A stretch of 64,000 nucleotides of DNA from GWF2-30-66 sp042576225 (lineage in GTDB: Bacteria; Babelota; Babeliae; Babelales; Vermiphilaceae). Of this stretch, positions 50,557-60,283 are shown piece by piece. The stretch is from assembly GCA_042576225.1 (NCBI GenBank), contig JBHPCA010000001.1:1-64000 (forward strand). The letters are read 5' to 3'. Under the pieces are notes generated by a model that was not told the DNA's origin, did not search any database, and was given only the letters and a program-made list of their open reading frames with translations. Position 1 is the stretch's first letter. Every line of letters starts with the position of its first letter. The translations under genes and the position numbers were made by a program.

Positions 50557-51441
50557 ATGAACAACACAAAAAAACTTTTAATAGGCCTACTATCAATCAC
50601 ATCACTGCATAACTATACATATACAGAAGAAAAAGAACTTAGATACGATTTTAACGCACCAGAGAAAAAAATAGTAATTGTTATACCCTCCTACAACAAT
50701 ATAAAATGGCTAACTCAGTGTTTAGGTTCCGTAAAAGCACAATGCTATAACAACTTTGAGGTAATATACATAAACGATTGTTCTACAGATAGAACAAAAC
50801 ATCTCACCAAAAAATACATTAAACATTACGATCTAGAAAATAAATTTAAACTCATAAGCAATGAAAAAAGAGTTGGTGCTTTGGCAAACCTTTACAAAGC
50901 AATTCACTCATGCCAAAACGAAGACATAATAGTCCTTCTTGATGGCGATGACTGGCTCGCTCACCCTTTCGTTCTAAAAATAATTAATAGCGTATATCAA
51001 GACCCAAATGTTTGGCTCACATACGGTCAGTTTATGAGTATTCCTGAGTGCACAAGAGGATTTTGTAGAGAATTTTCTGATAATATAATTTTAAACAATT
51101 ATTTTAGAAAAACACACTTTCCAGTATCACACTTAAGAACTTTCTATGCAGGATTATTTAAGCTTATAAAATTCAAAGATCTTATCTATGAAGGTGATTT
51201 TTATCAAATGACCTGGGATAAAGCAATTATGTTACCAATGATAGAAATGGCCAGAGAAAGGCATAAATATATTGAAGATGTGCTCTACCACTATAATAAC
51301 TCTAACCCACTTAACGACCACAAAGTAGACCAAAAATTACAAATGGATCTACATCATCAGATACTTTCTAAAAAACCATATCATAAAACTTCATGGGAAA
51401 ATATTATAAATGCTGCTACAAAAATACAAGTATCAGAATAA
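50557..51441 (+). CDS. Exported GT2 glycosyltransferase
   Basis: A 294-aa GT2 protein with a short signal peptide (MNNTKKLLIGLLSITSLHNYTYT). Domain marks: VIPSYNNIKW, INDCSTDRTKHL, VGALANLYK, DGDDW at 129-133, YGQFMSIPECTRGFC, HLRTFYAGLFKLI, TWDKAIMLPMIEMA. RBS ACAGGAGA. It is the last gene of the GT2 run; a hairpin follows at 51532. The repeated NKDW/IKW and FYAGLF blocks in all five GT2 domains show that they arose by local duplication. Confidence 0.82.
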   Translation: MNNTKKLLIGLLSITSLHNYTYTEEKELRYDFNAPEKKIVIVIPSYNNIKWLTQCLGSVKAQCYNNFEVIYINDCSTDRTKHLTKKYIKHYDLENKFKLISNEKRVGALANLYKAIHSCQNEDIIVLLDGDDWLAHPFVLKIINSVYQDPNVWLTYGQFMSIPECTRGFCREFSDNIILNNYFRKTHFPVSHLRTFYAGLFKLIKFKDLIYEGDFYQMTWDKAIMLPMIEMARERHKYIEDVLYHYNNSNPLNDHKVDQKLQMDLHHQILSKKPYHKTSWENIINAATKIQVSE

Positions 51442-51531
51442 TATTTGAGAATTCCCAACTTTTAATTTTTGTAGAACAACAATATAATACATAAACGCCG
51501 ATACATTATGGCTTTTGTATAGATGTTTAAG

Positions 51532-51552
51532 GCCACCGACTTAGTCGGTGGC
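51532..51552 (+). terminator. Perfect 9-bp hairpin
   Basis: GCCACCGAC-TTA-GTCGGTGGC, about 90 nt after the GT2 stop and 120 nt before the PAPS synthetase gene. No strong T-run follows (agtttactt). Terminator or RNA stem-loop; the rest of the gap 51442-51671 shows nothing else clear. Confidence 0.55.
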
Positions 51553-51671
51553 AGTTTACTTGAACACCAATAATTTAGAAAAAATATCTTAGATCAAATT
51601 CACATTGAAAAATGCGCAACTCCTGTTTATAATAAATCAGAGCTTGTCAACCTACTTAAAAGGAGAGAAGG

Positions 51672-53351
51672 ATGAGACAATTTAAAAATATTGTTCTTTT
51701 ATTTTTCATTTTTATATTTTACGGAAATTCTTTTGGCTTGTCGGTCAAACTCACAAAAAGACAACTATGCGATCTTGAGCTGATCTTAAATGGCGGTTTT
51801 GCACCGCTAAAAGGTTTTATGTGCCAAGAAGATTACAATAACGTCGTTGAAAATATGCGACTTAAAGATGGCTCCTTGTGGCCAATACCTATTACACTTG
51901 ATATCGATGAAAATCTTGCAAAGAAAATTAAAAATAAATCTTGTGTTGACCTTTGTGACACAGAAGGAACAATACTGGCAAAACTAACAGTTTCTGGTTC
52001 CTGGAAACCAAACAAAAAAAAGGAGGCAAAATATGTCTTTGGAACAACTGACACTGACCATCCAGGCATAGCATACTTATTAAAAAAAACTAAAGAGTAT
52101 TATGTCGGTGGAAAACTAAAAAAAATTGCATCTCCCATTCATTATGATTTTACCAATTTGCGCCACACTCCAAAACAACTTAAATCAATATTTAAAGAAA
52201 AAAACATAAAAAATGTTGTTACATTTCAAACACGTAACCCCATGCACCGTGTTCACAAAGAGATATCAACCCGTGCTGCTGAAAAAATAGGTGGTCATCT
52301 TCTTATTCATCCAGTAGTTGGCATGACTAAACCAGGTGACATCGATTATGTAACACGAGTCCATTGTTATCGTAAAATTTTAAAACATTATCCAGAAAAT
52401 TCTGCCTCACTTTCTTTACTCCCTTTGGCAATGCGAATGGCGGGGCCAAGAGAAGCTTTATGGCACGCAATAATTCGTAAAAATTATGGGTGTACACACT
52501 TTATTATTGGTCGAGATCACGCAGGTCCCGGCAAAAATAAAACCGGAAAAAGTTTTTATGGGCCGTATGAAGCACAACAGCTTGTGCAAAAATATAGCAA
52601 CGAAATTGGAATAAAAATTGTTCCATTTAAAATGATGGCATACGTCAAAGAACTTGACAAATACTTACCCTTAGATTTAATTCCAAAGAATTTAAAACCA
52701 CAATTGATATCGGGAACAAAATTAAGAGAGATGATAAAAAACGGAACAAAAATCCCTGAGTGGTTTTCCTACCCAAATATTGTTGAAGAACTTCGCAAAA
52801 CGTACAAACCAAAATATGAAAAAGGATTTACTATTTTTTTAACCGGATTATGTTCCTCTGGAAAATCATCCATTGCAAAAGGTGTTTGTGCAAAACTTTC
52901 TGAGACTACATCAAGACCCATTACTATCTTGGACGGAGATATCATTCGTCAAAATCTTTCCAAAGGGCTTGGTTTTTCGCAAAAAGATAGATCAATTAAT
53001 GTACAAAGAGTTGGATTTGTTGCAAAAGAGATCACAAAACACAATGGCATTGCAATTTGTGCACTCGTATCACCGTATGAAGAGGACCGGAATAACAACA
53101 GAAAGGAGATAGAAGAATATGGTGGATACATAGAAGTTTATGTCTCAACTCCACTCGGAGCTTGCGAAGCTCGCGACCCAAAAGGACTCTACCAAAAAGC
53201 TCGCGCTGGAATTATAAAAAATTTTACGGGAATCGATGATCCCTACGAACCTCCAAAAAACCCGGAACTGATAATAAATACTGCAAATATTTCCAGAATG
53301 GATGCCGTTGAAAAAGTTGTCAACTATTTAAAAACAAAAAAATATATGTAA
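51672..53351 (+). CDS. Exported PAPS synthetase: ATP sulfurylase fused to APS kinase
   Basis: A 559-aa bifunctional enzyme making PAPS, the universal sulfate donor, from ATP and sulfate. Residues about 22-375 are ATP sulfurylase: QTRNPMHRVH (His192, His195), AGPREALWHA, GRDHAGPG from 280, SGTKLREM, PEWFSYP. Residues 385-559 are APS kinase: P-loop GLCSSGKSS at 392-400, LDGDIIRQNLSKGLGFS, DRSINVQRVGFVA, KGLYQKARAG, GIDDPYEPP. A hydrophobic leader precedes the first domain (IVLLFFIFIFYGNSFG), and AGGAGAGAAGG sits directly before its ATG, so the leader is genuine. The sulfotransferase gene follows 19 nt later. No sulfate-reduction gene is present, so sulfation is the likely use. Confidence 0.92.
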   Translation: MRQFKNIVLLFFIFIFYGNSFGLSVKLTKRQLCDLELILNGGFAPLKGFMCQEDYNNVVENMRLKDGSLWPIPITLDIDENLAKKIKNKSCVDLCDTEGTILAKLTVSGSWKPNKKKEAKYVFGTTDTDHPGIAYLLKKTKEYYVGGKLKKIASPIHYDFTNLRHTPKQLKSIFKEKNIKNVVTFQTRNPMHRVHKEISTRAAEKIGGHLLIHPVVGMTKPGDIDYVTRVHCYRKILKHYPENSASLSLLPLAMRMAGPREALWHAIIRKNYGCTHFIIGRDHAGPGKNKTGKSFYGPYEAQQLVQKYSNEIGIKIVPFKMMAYVKELDKYLPLDLIPKNLKPQLISGTKLREMIKNGTKIPEWFSYPNIVEELRKTYKPKYEKGFTIFLTGLCSSGKSSIAKGVCAKLSETTSRPITILDGDIIRQNLSKGLGFSQKDRSINVQRVGFVAKEITKHNGIAICALVSPYEEDRNNNRKEIEEYGGYIEVYVSTPLGACEARDPKGLYQKARAGIIKNFTGIDDPYEPPKNPELIINTANISRMDAVEKVVNYLKTKKYM

Positions 53352-53370
53352 AATGCAAAGGAAAAAAATT

Positions 53371-54162
53371 ATGAAAAAAACAGTTCTACTTTTTATCATC
53401 TTGTTTATCTCTTCAATCACACACGCCAAAAACGTTGTGCAGATGTCAATGCCAAAGGCGGGCACACACCTTTTGAAAAAATGCATCTGCTCTTTAACCA
53501 ACATACATTCAGTTATCCACGCCACCAACGCCAACCCAATTGACTTTTATATTGCAATCCCAGAAAAATTTAAACACATAAGCCAAAATGAAAAACATTG
53601 GGTCACCCATCTTTTTTTCAATAAAAAATTCGAGCCATACTTAAACAACGATCAAAACGCCTTCTTTTTTATTTATCGCGACCCTAGAGATCAGATCATA
53701 TCTTTTGCTTACTTCATGCTACCTCGTAGCAATAACTGGCCAAGAGCAAGTAAAATCTCTCTTGATGAGCTCATTATGGAACTTATAACAAACGGTAAAA
53801 TATATAATAACCACCCACCATGTAAAAACATTAACGACCTTTACCAACAATACACTCCATGGCTTTACAATCTAAATGTATGCCCCTTAAAATTCGAAGA
53901 CCTCGTTGGACCAAAAGGTGGCGGCAATTTAGAAACACAACTTCACTCTGTTAAAAAAATCGCTGATCATCTAGGTATTTTTCTCACAGAAAAACAAATA
54001 CAACAAAAAGCAAACACTCTTTTTGGCGGAACTCACACATTTAGAAAAGGTCAAATAGGCACATGGAAAAAACACTTTAAAGAACATCATAAAGCTGCAT
54101 TTAAAGAAGTTGCAGGGCAACTTCTTATTGACCTTGGCTACGAAGAATCATTTGATTGGTAG
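53371..54162 (+). CDS. Exported sulfotransferase (PAPS-dependent)
   Basis: A 263-aa sulfotransferase with signal peptide MKKTVLLFIILFISSITHA (cleavage after THA). The 5'-phosphosulfate loop PKAGTHLLKK at 28-37 and the 3'-phosphate motif YRDPRDQIIS at 102-111 are both intact. KGQIGTWKKHF near the C-terminus matches the conserved GxxGxWK segment of cytosolic and Golgi sulfotransferases. ATG at 53371 (AAAGGA upstream) is chosen over one at 53353. It lies in one transcript with the PAPS synthetase, so donor synthesis and sulfate transfer are encoded together. Acceptor (sugar, tyrosine or lipid) unknown. Confidence 0.9.
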   Translation: MKKTVLLFIILFISSITHAKNVVQMSMPKAGTHLLKKCICSLTNIHSVIHATNANPIDFYIAIPEKFKHISQNEKHWVTHLFFNKKFEPYLNNDQNAFFFIYRDPRDQIISFAYFMLPRSNNWPRASKISLDELIMELITNGKIYNNHPPCKNINDLYQQYTPWLYNLNVCPLKFEDLVGPKGGGNLETQLHSVKKIADHLGIFLTEKQIQQKANTLFGGTHTFRKGQIGTWKKHFKEHHKAAFKEVAGQLLIDLGYEESFDW

Positions 54163-54204
54163 AAAATTAAAATTCTCGTAACATCAAAATCAATAAAATA
54201 AAAC

Positions 54205-54226
54205 ACCCCGTAGAAAACTACGAGGT
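54205..54226 (+). terminator. Hairpin after the sulfotransferase gene
   Basis: ACCCCGTAG-AAAA-CTACGAGGT with one C-A mismatch, 43 nt past the stop. Flanking A-runs upstream and weak T content downstream make termination plausible. Confidence 0.5.
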
Positions 54227-54339
54227 ATAAATCACATATAAGGTATAGCAAGACCATATTTGATTATCACTTTTTTTTTTGCTATAACTACCTTAGCTCT
54301 TATAAAAAATTTTAAACCCTTCTAAGCAAAAGGAGAAAA

Positions 54340-55305
54340 ATGAAAAAAAACAAAAGTTTTATTGCAAGCTTATCCATTTTAGTTTTTTTATCTTCAAATA
54401 TAAGTTTTGCACCACAACTAAGCAATAAAAAAAGAGATTGGATGCTTAAAAATTTCGATGAATCTATGAAAAAAAACGGCCTACATTACCCAAGATTCCA
54501 AAAAACGCCACTACTTGATTTTTTCAGAAAAATGTACAACAAGAACAATTTATCTGTAAAACAAACAAAGCCAGAAACTCAAATACCAAAAATTATTCAC
54601 CAAATATGGCTAGGAAGTAAATTACCCGAAAAATATAAGGTTCTTCAAGATACTGTTATTAAATATCATCCTGATTGGAAATACAAACTATGGACAGACG
54701 AGGAAGTGAAAAAAATTAAGCTTTATAATCAAGAGTTTTTTGATAAATCAAAAAACTATGCGGAAAAATCAGATATTTTAAGATACGAAATTTTATATCA
54801 ATTTGGAGGCTTATATGTTGATACGGATATTGAATGTTTTAAGCCATTTGATATTTTGAACGAAAACTATAAATTTTACTGTGGTGTTAGACCCCTTGAC
54901 CACGGCTACTTAAGTGTTCAAAATTGCCTCATAGCTTCTGTGCCAGATCATCCTATACTTAAACATATTATTGAAAACATACAGCCTAAAACTGTGGTTG
55001 GAGATATAATTGAAAGGACAGGCCCTAAACATTTTTCAAAATATTTTGTTGATGTTTCAAAAACTCTAAGTCAAAAAGAATATGAAAATGTTATAGCACT
55101 ACCTTCCAGTTACTTTTTCCCAACAGGATTAAAAAATAGAACTTTGCGCGGCAAAGCCTTAAAACAACACCTTAAAAATTTTCCAGAAGCTTTTTGTATT
55201 CATTATTGGGATACAAGTTGGTCAGGAGATTCCAATAAATTTCCTGACTTCCAATCTGAGGTAGAAAGAATCCAACAAGGATATAATATACACAATATAA
55301 ATTAA
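54340..55305 (+). CDS. Exported glycosyltransferase, DXD/GT32-like (3 of 3)
   Basis: A 321-aa third copy of the GT32-like type. Signal peptide (FIASLSILVFLSSNISFA), IPKIIHQIWLGSKLP, HPDWKYKLWTDEE, SDILRYEILYQFGGLYVDTD with Asp161/Asp163, and TGPKHFSKYF. The usual LGAALFAA block is replaced by VQNCLIASVPDHP, so acceptor preference may differ. C-terminus HYWDTSWSGD. RBS AAAGGAG. It stands 11 kb from the other two copies, next to the sulfation pair. Confidence 0.82.
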   Translation: MKKNKSFIASLSILVFLSSNISFAPQLSNKKRDWMLKNFDESMKKNGLHYPRFQKTPLLDFFRKMYNKNNLSVKQTKPETQIPKIIHQIWLGSKLPEKYKVLQDTVIKYHPDWKYKLWTDEEVKKIKLYNQEFFDKSKNYAEKSDILRYEILYQFGGLYVDTDIECFKPFDILNENYKFYCGVRPLDHGYLSVQNCLIASVPDHPILKHIIENIQPKTVVGDIIERTGPKHFSKYFVDVSKTLSQKEYENVIALPSSYFFPTGLKNRTLRGKALKQHLKNFPEAFCIHYWDTSWSGDSNKFPDFQSEVERIQQGYNIHNIN

Positions 55306-55675
55306 AATAAATCTCTCCACAGCAAGGAGGCTGCGTGAAAACTGTAAATCTCAAAAAATAAAAAATAATTTAAAAAAATTATATCATTGAAGAATGACAA
55401 TAAGAGCATTTTTCAATGATATAATTTTTTATTTTGATTAACATTAAACTTTTAAGCAGAGAAACGAAAAAATAAATTATATAGAAAGTCGCTAAAGTCT
55501 AATAAAAAACTTGATAATCACACTAAGATGAAGAATTTTGAAACTGGTGTTTACATAGATAACTGTACAAACTCTTACAAACCTCTTCTTTTTAAAAGAA
55601 TCTGATCTTCCATTTTCATGAGTTTATTTAAAATAAAACAAAGAAAACCGATAGGCCAGCAAGACATACAAAGAA
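55306..55675. terminator. 370-nt gap with long bidirectional hairpin at 55373-55430
   Basis: AAAAAATTATATCATTGAA (55373-55391) pairs over 19 bp with TTCAATGATATAATTTTTT (55412-55430), with A-run and T-run on its two sides. It lies between convergent genes and fits a bidirectional rho-independent terminator, although the stem is AT-rich. The rest of the gap has no supportable gene. Confidence 0.6.
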
Positions 55676-56701
55676 TTAATGATCTCCTATCAAAGTAAAA
55701 TCGCAACAATCCCTATTTATCCTAACTTTCACTTTATCTATTATTAACTTGTTATTCCTCCAATATCCATGCTCTGGATAGATAACTACAAAAAAGTCAC
55801 CTATAATATCTGGGATGATCGCAAAATTAGATAGTGACCTTATTTGGCAATCATAATACGTCATTAAAATTAAATCTTCGACCACATTTTTACCATGACT
55901 ATTACCTTTTTCTCTGCATGAGAAGGTAATATTTCCTATATTCAACTCTTTTTTATATTTTTCTACTATTCTTTTTGGATTTCTATCATCCGTAAATATA
56001 TGAACATGAAGAGAACTCTTGTTAAGCATTTTATATAATTTTCTGATTTGCACTATGTAATACTCGTCTGGAGGAAATTTTAAAGGCCATAGTTTATCCG
56101 CATACTGCTTTAAACAAAGAGGAAGATCAATACCTCCCCCCTTTCTGACATGAACGGCCACAGAGATGCAACTTTCGGGAATTTCCGGTTTATCAATCTT
56201 TTCTATGGGACAAATTGTTCTTTTTAGTTCTTTTATAAAATTTTTATCATTCCAATCAATATTTACATTAGCATAATGATTACTCACATACAAAACATTT
56301 GCCTCAGGTTCAATCATATTAAATTTTGACTGCGATCTACCCCCGTATCCATATTTTGAATTTCTGAGTCGGCTACCAGCTATTTTTAAGTAAAGGACTT
56401 TATTAAACTTTCTTTTTATTTCCTCATTAAACTCCAAATCTATCTTGCTAATTTTCAATTCACCTAAATATTTTGAAAAAGAAAAATAAAGAGGAATATT
56501 ATACTTGTACGATAACCACTTAGCCTTAATATAAGTTATTAATTGGTCTCCCAGCCTACCCCCTAATTTATAGGTAATCGCGCTTGTATTACCTTTGTAC
56601 AAAACATCATCCTTGGAAAAAGCTAGCAATCTTGCACCGTAAAAATAGCAAACAAAATTCAGTAAAATTAAAAATAATTTATACGGTTTTAATTCTTTCA
56701 C
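55676..56701 (-). CDS. Exported GT11-like alpha-1,2-fucosyltransferase
   Basis: A 341-aa protein with an N-terminal hydrophobic leader (LFLILLNFVCYFYGARLLAF). GGRLGDQL matches the GT11 GGLGNQ entry motif, HVRKGG at about 192 the GDP-fucose-binding HxRRGD-like motif I, then PPDEYY, HVHIFTDD (motif II) and SLSNFAIIPDIIG (motif III, usually SSFSWW). Motif I lacks one Arg of the standard form, which lowers certainty. GTG start with GCGAGGGTAAT before it. The GDP-L-fucose route at 35.5-39.1 kb would supply the donor. Alternative: another member of the O-fucosyltransferase superfamily. Confidence 0.7.
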   Translation of the reverse strand: MKELKPYKLFLILLNFVCYFYGARLLAFSKDDVLYKGNTSAITYKLGGRLGDQLITYIKAKWLSYKYNIPLYFSFSKYLGELKISKIDLEFNEEIKRKFNKVLYLKIAGSRLRNSKYGYGGRSQSKFNMIEPEANVLYVSNHYANVNIDWNDKNFIKELKRTICPIEKIDKPEIPESCISVAVHVRKGGGIDLPLCLKQYADKLWPLKFPPDEYYIVQIRKLYKMLNKSSLHVHIFTDDRNPKRIVEKYKKELNIGNITFSCREKGNSHGKNVVEDLILMTYYDCQIRSLSNFAIIPDIIGDFFVVIYPEHGYWRNNKLIIDKVKVRINRDCCDFTLIGDH

Positions 56702-56961
56702 ATTACCCTCGCAAACTTAGTTTAAAAACAAAGATAATCTACTTATTATGTCACACAAAAAACTCTGTTATTAGAATATTAAAGAAATTTTTCTCTGTAG
56801 CTAACACCAGACACAGAAGTGCTTAGGGTTTTTTAAACAATCTTTTCCCTGGTTTGACAACTTATGCTTTTAAGCCAGAAAAACCTTTAATATGCTCTAG
56901 TAAAAGGCTATTGTTGTATTAAGTAATTATCAAATTCACGCTATTTAAATACAATAATCTA

Positions 56962-57978
56962 CTAAAGTATCTTCTGTGCATCAATCACTCTTCCAAGCAT
57001 TAGTAGGCTTTTTAAAAGATACCAGTAAACACGCCAATGGGTCATGCCAAGATTCAAAACCTCTTCAAACTGCTCTATCGCTTCTTCATGATGATTTTCA
57101 TGCTGCAAAAGAAGTCCGTACCATAAATTGTAATGTGGACTTCTATTACGCCATCCACGCCAAGGCATCGAATACTCTTTGTAAAAATTAATAAGCGCTT
57201 CTCGTTCGGGTCCTATTGCCCGCGAAAGCGCATGTTCAGCATCCAGGATTGTCTCAATAGGATAATTATTCCCATCATATATTCTACTAATAGTACAAGC
57301 TTCAATCAGAGAAGATACTGAAAGTTGTTTGTCTGCCTTTTTTTCTGCCTTATGAGCAATTAAAATATCACCCACAATATGAAATATCAAACCCTGCTCT
57401 ACAAGAAAAGCATATACCGTCTCCAAAAGTGGATATGCCTCATTTCCTGCATCTTTGATACGTTCACCATAAAGTTTGGTTCCAAACAAACGAATATCAT
57501 CAATTAAAATAACAGGGTCCGAACACTGCTTACAAATAATAGAAAGCTCCCTCATTATTGGCGTATATTCAGCTTCTGGCTGAATATTTTCATCCTGCAT
57601 ACTTGACATATAATGTCCATCAAGCCAAAATAAGGCTTTTTTATTTTTTGTTTCTAAATCAAGAAGAATTTTAGGAAAATGGTCAATCGTATTTCCGTGA
57701 TATACGGTAACATTCGAATACATTTTTAAAGATAAAACAGACTGTTCATAAAACTCTTCGTTAAGCTCAACAGTATGCACCTCTTGAAAACAACCGGCTG
57801 CCTTGCGTGCAGTATGACCAAGATAGGTCCCCGACTCAACAAAAACATTCAACCCCGTTTGAGAAATAAGTTTTTTATAGCAACTAACCCAATCTTTTTT
57901 GAAATTGGTCAAAGAAAACTCTGTAGAACAATGCAATACTTGCATCCAAAAAAGCCATACTAACACACCAATACGCAT
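56962..57978 (-). CDS. Exported SAM methyltransferase-like protein with C-terminal TPR-like region
   Basis: A 338-aa protein. Leader MRIGVLVWLFWMQVLHC. Residues about 42-210 form a Rossmann methyltransferase: FVESGTYLGHTARKAAG (motif I variant), HTVELNEEFYEQS, ALFWLDGHYMSS, DPVILIDDIRLFG. The last 75 residues have a tetratricopeptide-like pattern (LWYGLLLQHENHHEEAIEQFEEVL). RBS GGGAGGG. Similar enzymes modify sugars, lipids or macrolides; this acceptor is unknown. The leader again points to action outside the cytoplasm. Confidence 0.65.
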   Translation of the reverse strand: MRIGVLVWLFWMQVLHCSTEFSLTNFKKDWVSCYKKLISQTGLNVFVESGTYLGHTARKAAGCFQEVHTVELNEEFYEQSVLSLKMYSNVTVYHGNTIDHFPKILLDLETKNKKALFWLDGHYMSSMQDENIQPEAEYTPIMRELSIICKQCSDPVILIDDIRLFGTKLYGERIKDAGNEAYPLLETVYAFLVEQGLIFHIVGDILIAHKAEKKADKQLSVSSLIEACTISRIYDGNNYPIETILDAEHALSRAIGPEREALINFYKEYSMPWRGWRNRSPHYNLWYGLLLQHENHHEEAIEQFEEVLNLGMTHWRVYWYLLKSLLMLGRVIDAQKIL

Positions 57979-58285
57979 AAAAAACCCTCCCTGATTTCCA
58001 AATCTTATTCACGCTAGAGAATATATAATTTCAACAACCAAATGCAATACAAAATAATCCAAAAAAGTCAAAAGATAATAGGTAAAGCTTTTTTATGCTC
58101 CAAAAATTTACTATTTCCCAACAACGATTTATTGCGATATGTTAAAATATTTTCGTGATCACAATTTTTCCCTTTTTTGATTATTGATGATTCAAACTAG
58201 GGAAAAGTTATTATATTTCAAAGATTTTTAAAAATTTTTCTTAGATCAAGTTTGCGTTAAATAAAATTAGGTTATATTTTTGTTA
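57979..58285. other. 307-nt intergenic region, nothing firm
   Basis: AT-rich gap between two genes of the same strand. No reading frame with a ribosome site, no strong hairpin. It may hold the promoter of the gene that starts at 57978. Confidence 0.5.
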
Positions 58286-58975
58286 TTACACTTTTATATC
58301 ACCTAAGTTCCATAATGCAAGATGCTTTTGTAGCTTTTGGTGAACATTTTCTTTAATGGTTTCTATTGGCTCAGGAAGATTAAATGGTTCAATTTTCAAA
58401 TTTAAAGGACGCCAGCCATTATCTGCCTCTTTGTCCTTATTTTCTTTTATTGCGAAATAAGTATCTACGAGCAAATATTTTGCTCCACTTTGTTTAAAGT
58501 TGGTAATAGCTTTAATAATATCTCTAAATGGAATATGTAAAAATAGATCTCGACATAAAATTATATCACATACAGGTAATAAATCTTTAGTTACATCTAA
58601 GTGTAAGAAAGTTCTATTTTCGTTTCCATATTTTTTGTTATTATTTTTGATTAATGGAAGCACTATATCTGCGCCTATATAGGTAATATTTGAAAAATCA
58701 ATTGTTTTCATCCAATTGAAATCTCCACAAGGAATATCTAGCATAGATTTTATGTTATATTTTTTTAGGATGACAGGAATTATTTTTCTGATGAAGCTTG
58801 TAGAATTTAAGGTAGATCCTCCTCCAGAAACTGTCTCTTTGCCTCCTCCGCTCCAAAGATGGTTTTGATAAATATGTGTAAATATTTGCTCCATTGATCC
58901 TATAGTTGTATATGTGTAAAAAAACAAGTTAATACATATGAAAATTTTTACATTGTAAATATAAGTTTTGTACAT
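58286..58975 (-). CDS. Exported class I SAM methyltransferase
   Basis: A 229-aa protein with a hydrophobic leader at residues 9-26 (VKIFICINLFFYTYTTIG). A conserved WSGGGKETVSGGGST stretch precedes the Rossmann domain; motif I is MLDIPCGDFNWM, followed by YIGADIV (motif II) and CDIILCRDLFLHIPF (motif IV and post). RBS TAGGAAA. The pre-domain Gly-rich stretch is typical of a small family of unassigned methyltransferases found in glycan loci. Acceptor unknown. Confidence 0.72.
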   Translation of the reverse strand: MYKTYIYNVKIFICINLFFYTYTTIGSMEQIFTHIYQNHLWSGGGKETVSGGGSTLNSTSFIRKIIPVILKKYNIKSMLDIPCGDFNWMKTIDFSNITYIGADIVLPLIKNNNKKYGNENRTFLHLDVTKDLLPVCDIILCRDLFLHIPFRDIIKAITNFKQSGAKYLLVDTYFAIKENKDKEADNGWRPLNLKIEPFNLPEPIETIKENVHQKLQKHLALWNLGDIKV

Positions 58976-59121
58976 TTTTTTCCTATTGAGTTTAGATTAT
59001 TAAAATTTTCCTTGGTCTTTTTAATTGTTTCTATTTGTTCAAAGTTTTTTATCTTAACTTAAGCTACTTATAATAGTTTTGCAGTGGTAAATATTTTTTT
59101 GTATGCTTTAAATCTTTGTTT

Positions 59122-59790
59122 TTACTTCTTTTCTATCGCATAACTTGGAAACTTTTCTGCTGTAAGGTATTTAATTTCTAGGTTTTGATTAAGTAAAAAT
59201 TCATTAACTGCTCTTATAACTCCAAAAACAGAATATACGGAACAATAGTCATGACCGCTCAAAAGGCCTCCTTGTTTAAGCTTTTTAATCCACGCATTTA
59301 AGTCACTTTTTACAGCATTATAAGTATGATTTGCGTCTATATATATCCAATCAAAAAATTCATCGTCAAATAAATTTGATACTTCTGGGGAATATTCTCT
59401 TATTATTGTAACTCTTTTATCATTTTTAAATCTTCTCAGAACATTTTGATATAACTTTTCTTGTTCGCGATTCGATATATTTGCAGAATCACCAGGGTAG
59501 ATTTCTGTGCTTTGGTGTTCCCAGCAATCTATGAGATATAATTGTTTAGGATTTGTATATTTAAGTATTAAATCAGCAAAATTTCCTTTTTGAACCCCTA
59601 TCTCAACAACGATCGCATTCTTGGGCATCTGTTTGAGGAAATCTATTCTTGATTTAAGATGTGGGGTAGGGTTTTTTATAGGCTTTTCAACATTATATAC
59701 CTGTAGATGATTGCACTTTGTGGTTGTAATTGTAATAAGAAACAAAATTATCAACAAAAATGTCTTTTTGTTGGCTTCATTATAGTACAT
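59122..59790 (-). CDS. Exported class I SAM methyltransferase (Methyltransf_24-like)
   Basis: A 222-aa protein with leader TFLLIILFLITITTTKC. Motif I is VVEIGVQKGNFADLIL, then YLIDCWEH (motif II) and FDWIYIDANHTYNAVKSDLNAW, the Asp/His signature of the Methyltransf_24 type, and GGLLSGHDYCSV. RBS AAAGGTAG. Relatives are encoded in glycan-modification and cell-surface gene clusters. Acceptor unknown. It reads away from the FkbM gene on the other strand. Confidence 0.75.
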   Translation of the reverse strand: MYYNEANKKTFLLIILFLITITTTKCNHLQVYNVEKPIKNPTPHLKSRIDFLKQMPKNAIVVEIGVQKGNFADLILKYTNPKQLYLIDCWEHQSTEIYPGDSANISNREQEKLYQNVLRRFKNDKRVTIIREYSPEVSNLFDDEFFDWIYIDANHTYNAVKSDLNAWIKKLKQGGLLSGHDYCSVYSVFGVIRAVNEFLLNQNLEIKYLTAEKFPSYAIEKK

Positions 59791-60283
59791 TAAACTACCT
59801 TTTTTAGTTTTTTGTTGATTAATTTTTTATTACTGACTAAATAATACATAAAAAAAATAACGAATTCAAAAAAATATTATAATTTCTTGTCTTCAACAAC
59901 TTTACCGTCAAATAACCTTGCCATTACCATTCTATTGGCCTGCTTTGTAATATCTTAATTTTAACAATTACTAAAAACTGCTTTACAAAGCACATAAATC
60001 CTGTTTACAATAAACCAACATTTGATGGTTTATTTGAGGGATTATGTTTGATAATTGATGATTAAAACAATATTACAGAGGAGTTTCTTAAGAAAAATAT
60101 TATAAAAAAATTGCATACAAATTACTTGCTCAATAAAGTAGCTGCAATGCAAAAAAAAGATAAGAAAGCAATATAACTTAACATGCCGTGGCCCTCAGAC
60201 CATATTATTAACAAAAGGTTTTGCGCTCCTCAACCTTTCCTAAACAAACAGCTGCGCAAATCCATAAAAAGGAAGTTTTAAAA
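59791..60283. other. 493-nt divergent intergenic region
   Basis: AT-rich gap between divergently read genes (59790 minus, 60284 plus). It must hold two promoters, but none stands out clearly. An open frame from 60221 to the FkbM start has no ribosome site and is taken as untranslated. No RNA gene seen. Confidence 0.5.

Noticed and set aside
59791..60283. tRNA or other RNA gene in the larger gaps
   Set aside because: No cloverleaf or conserved RNA motif could be recognised by eye in any gap over 300 nt.
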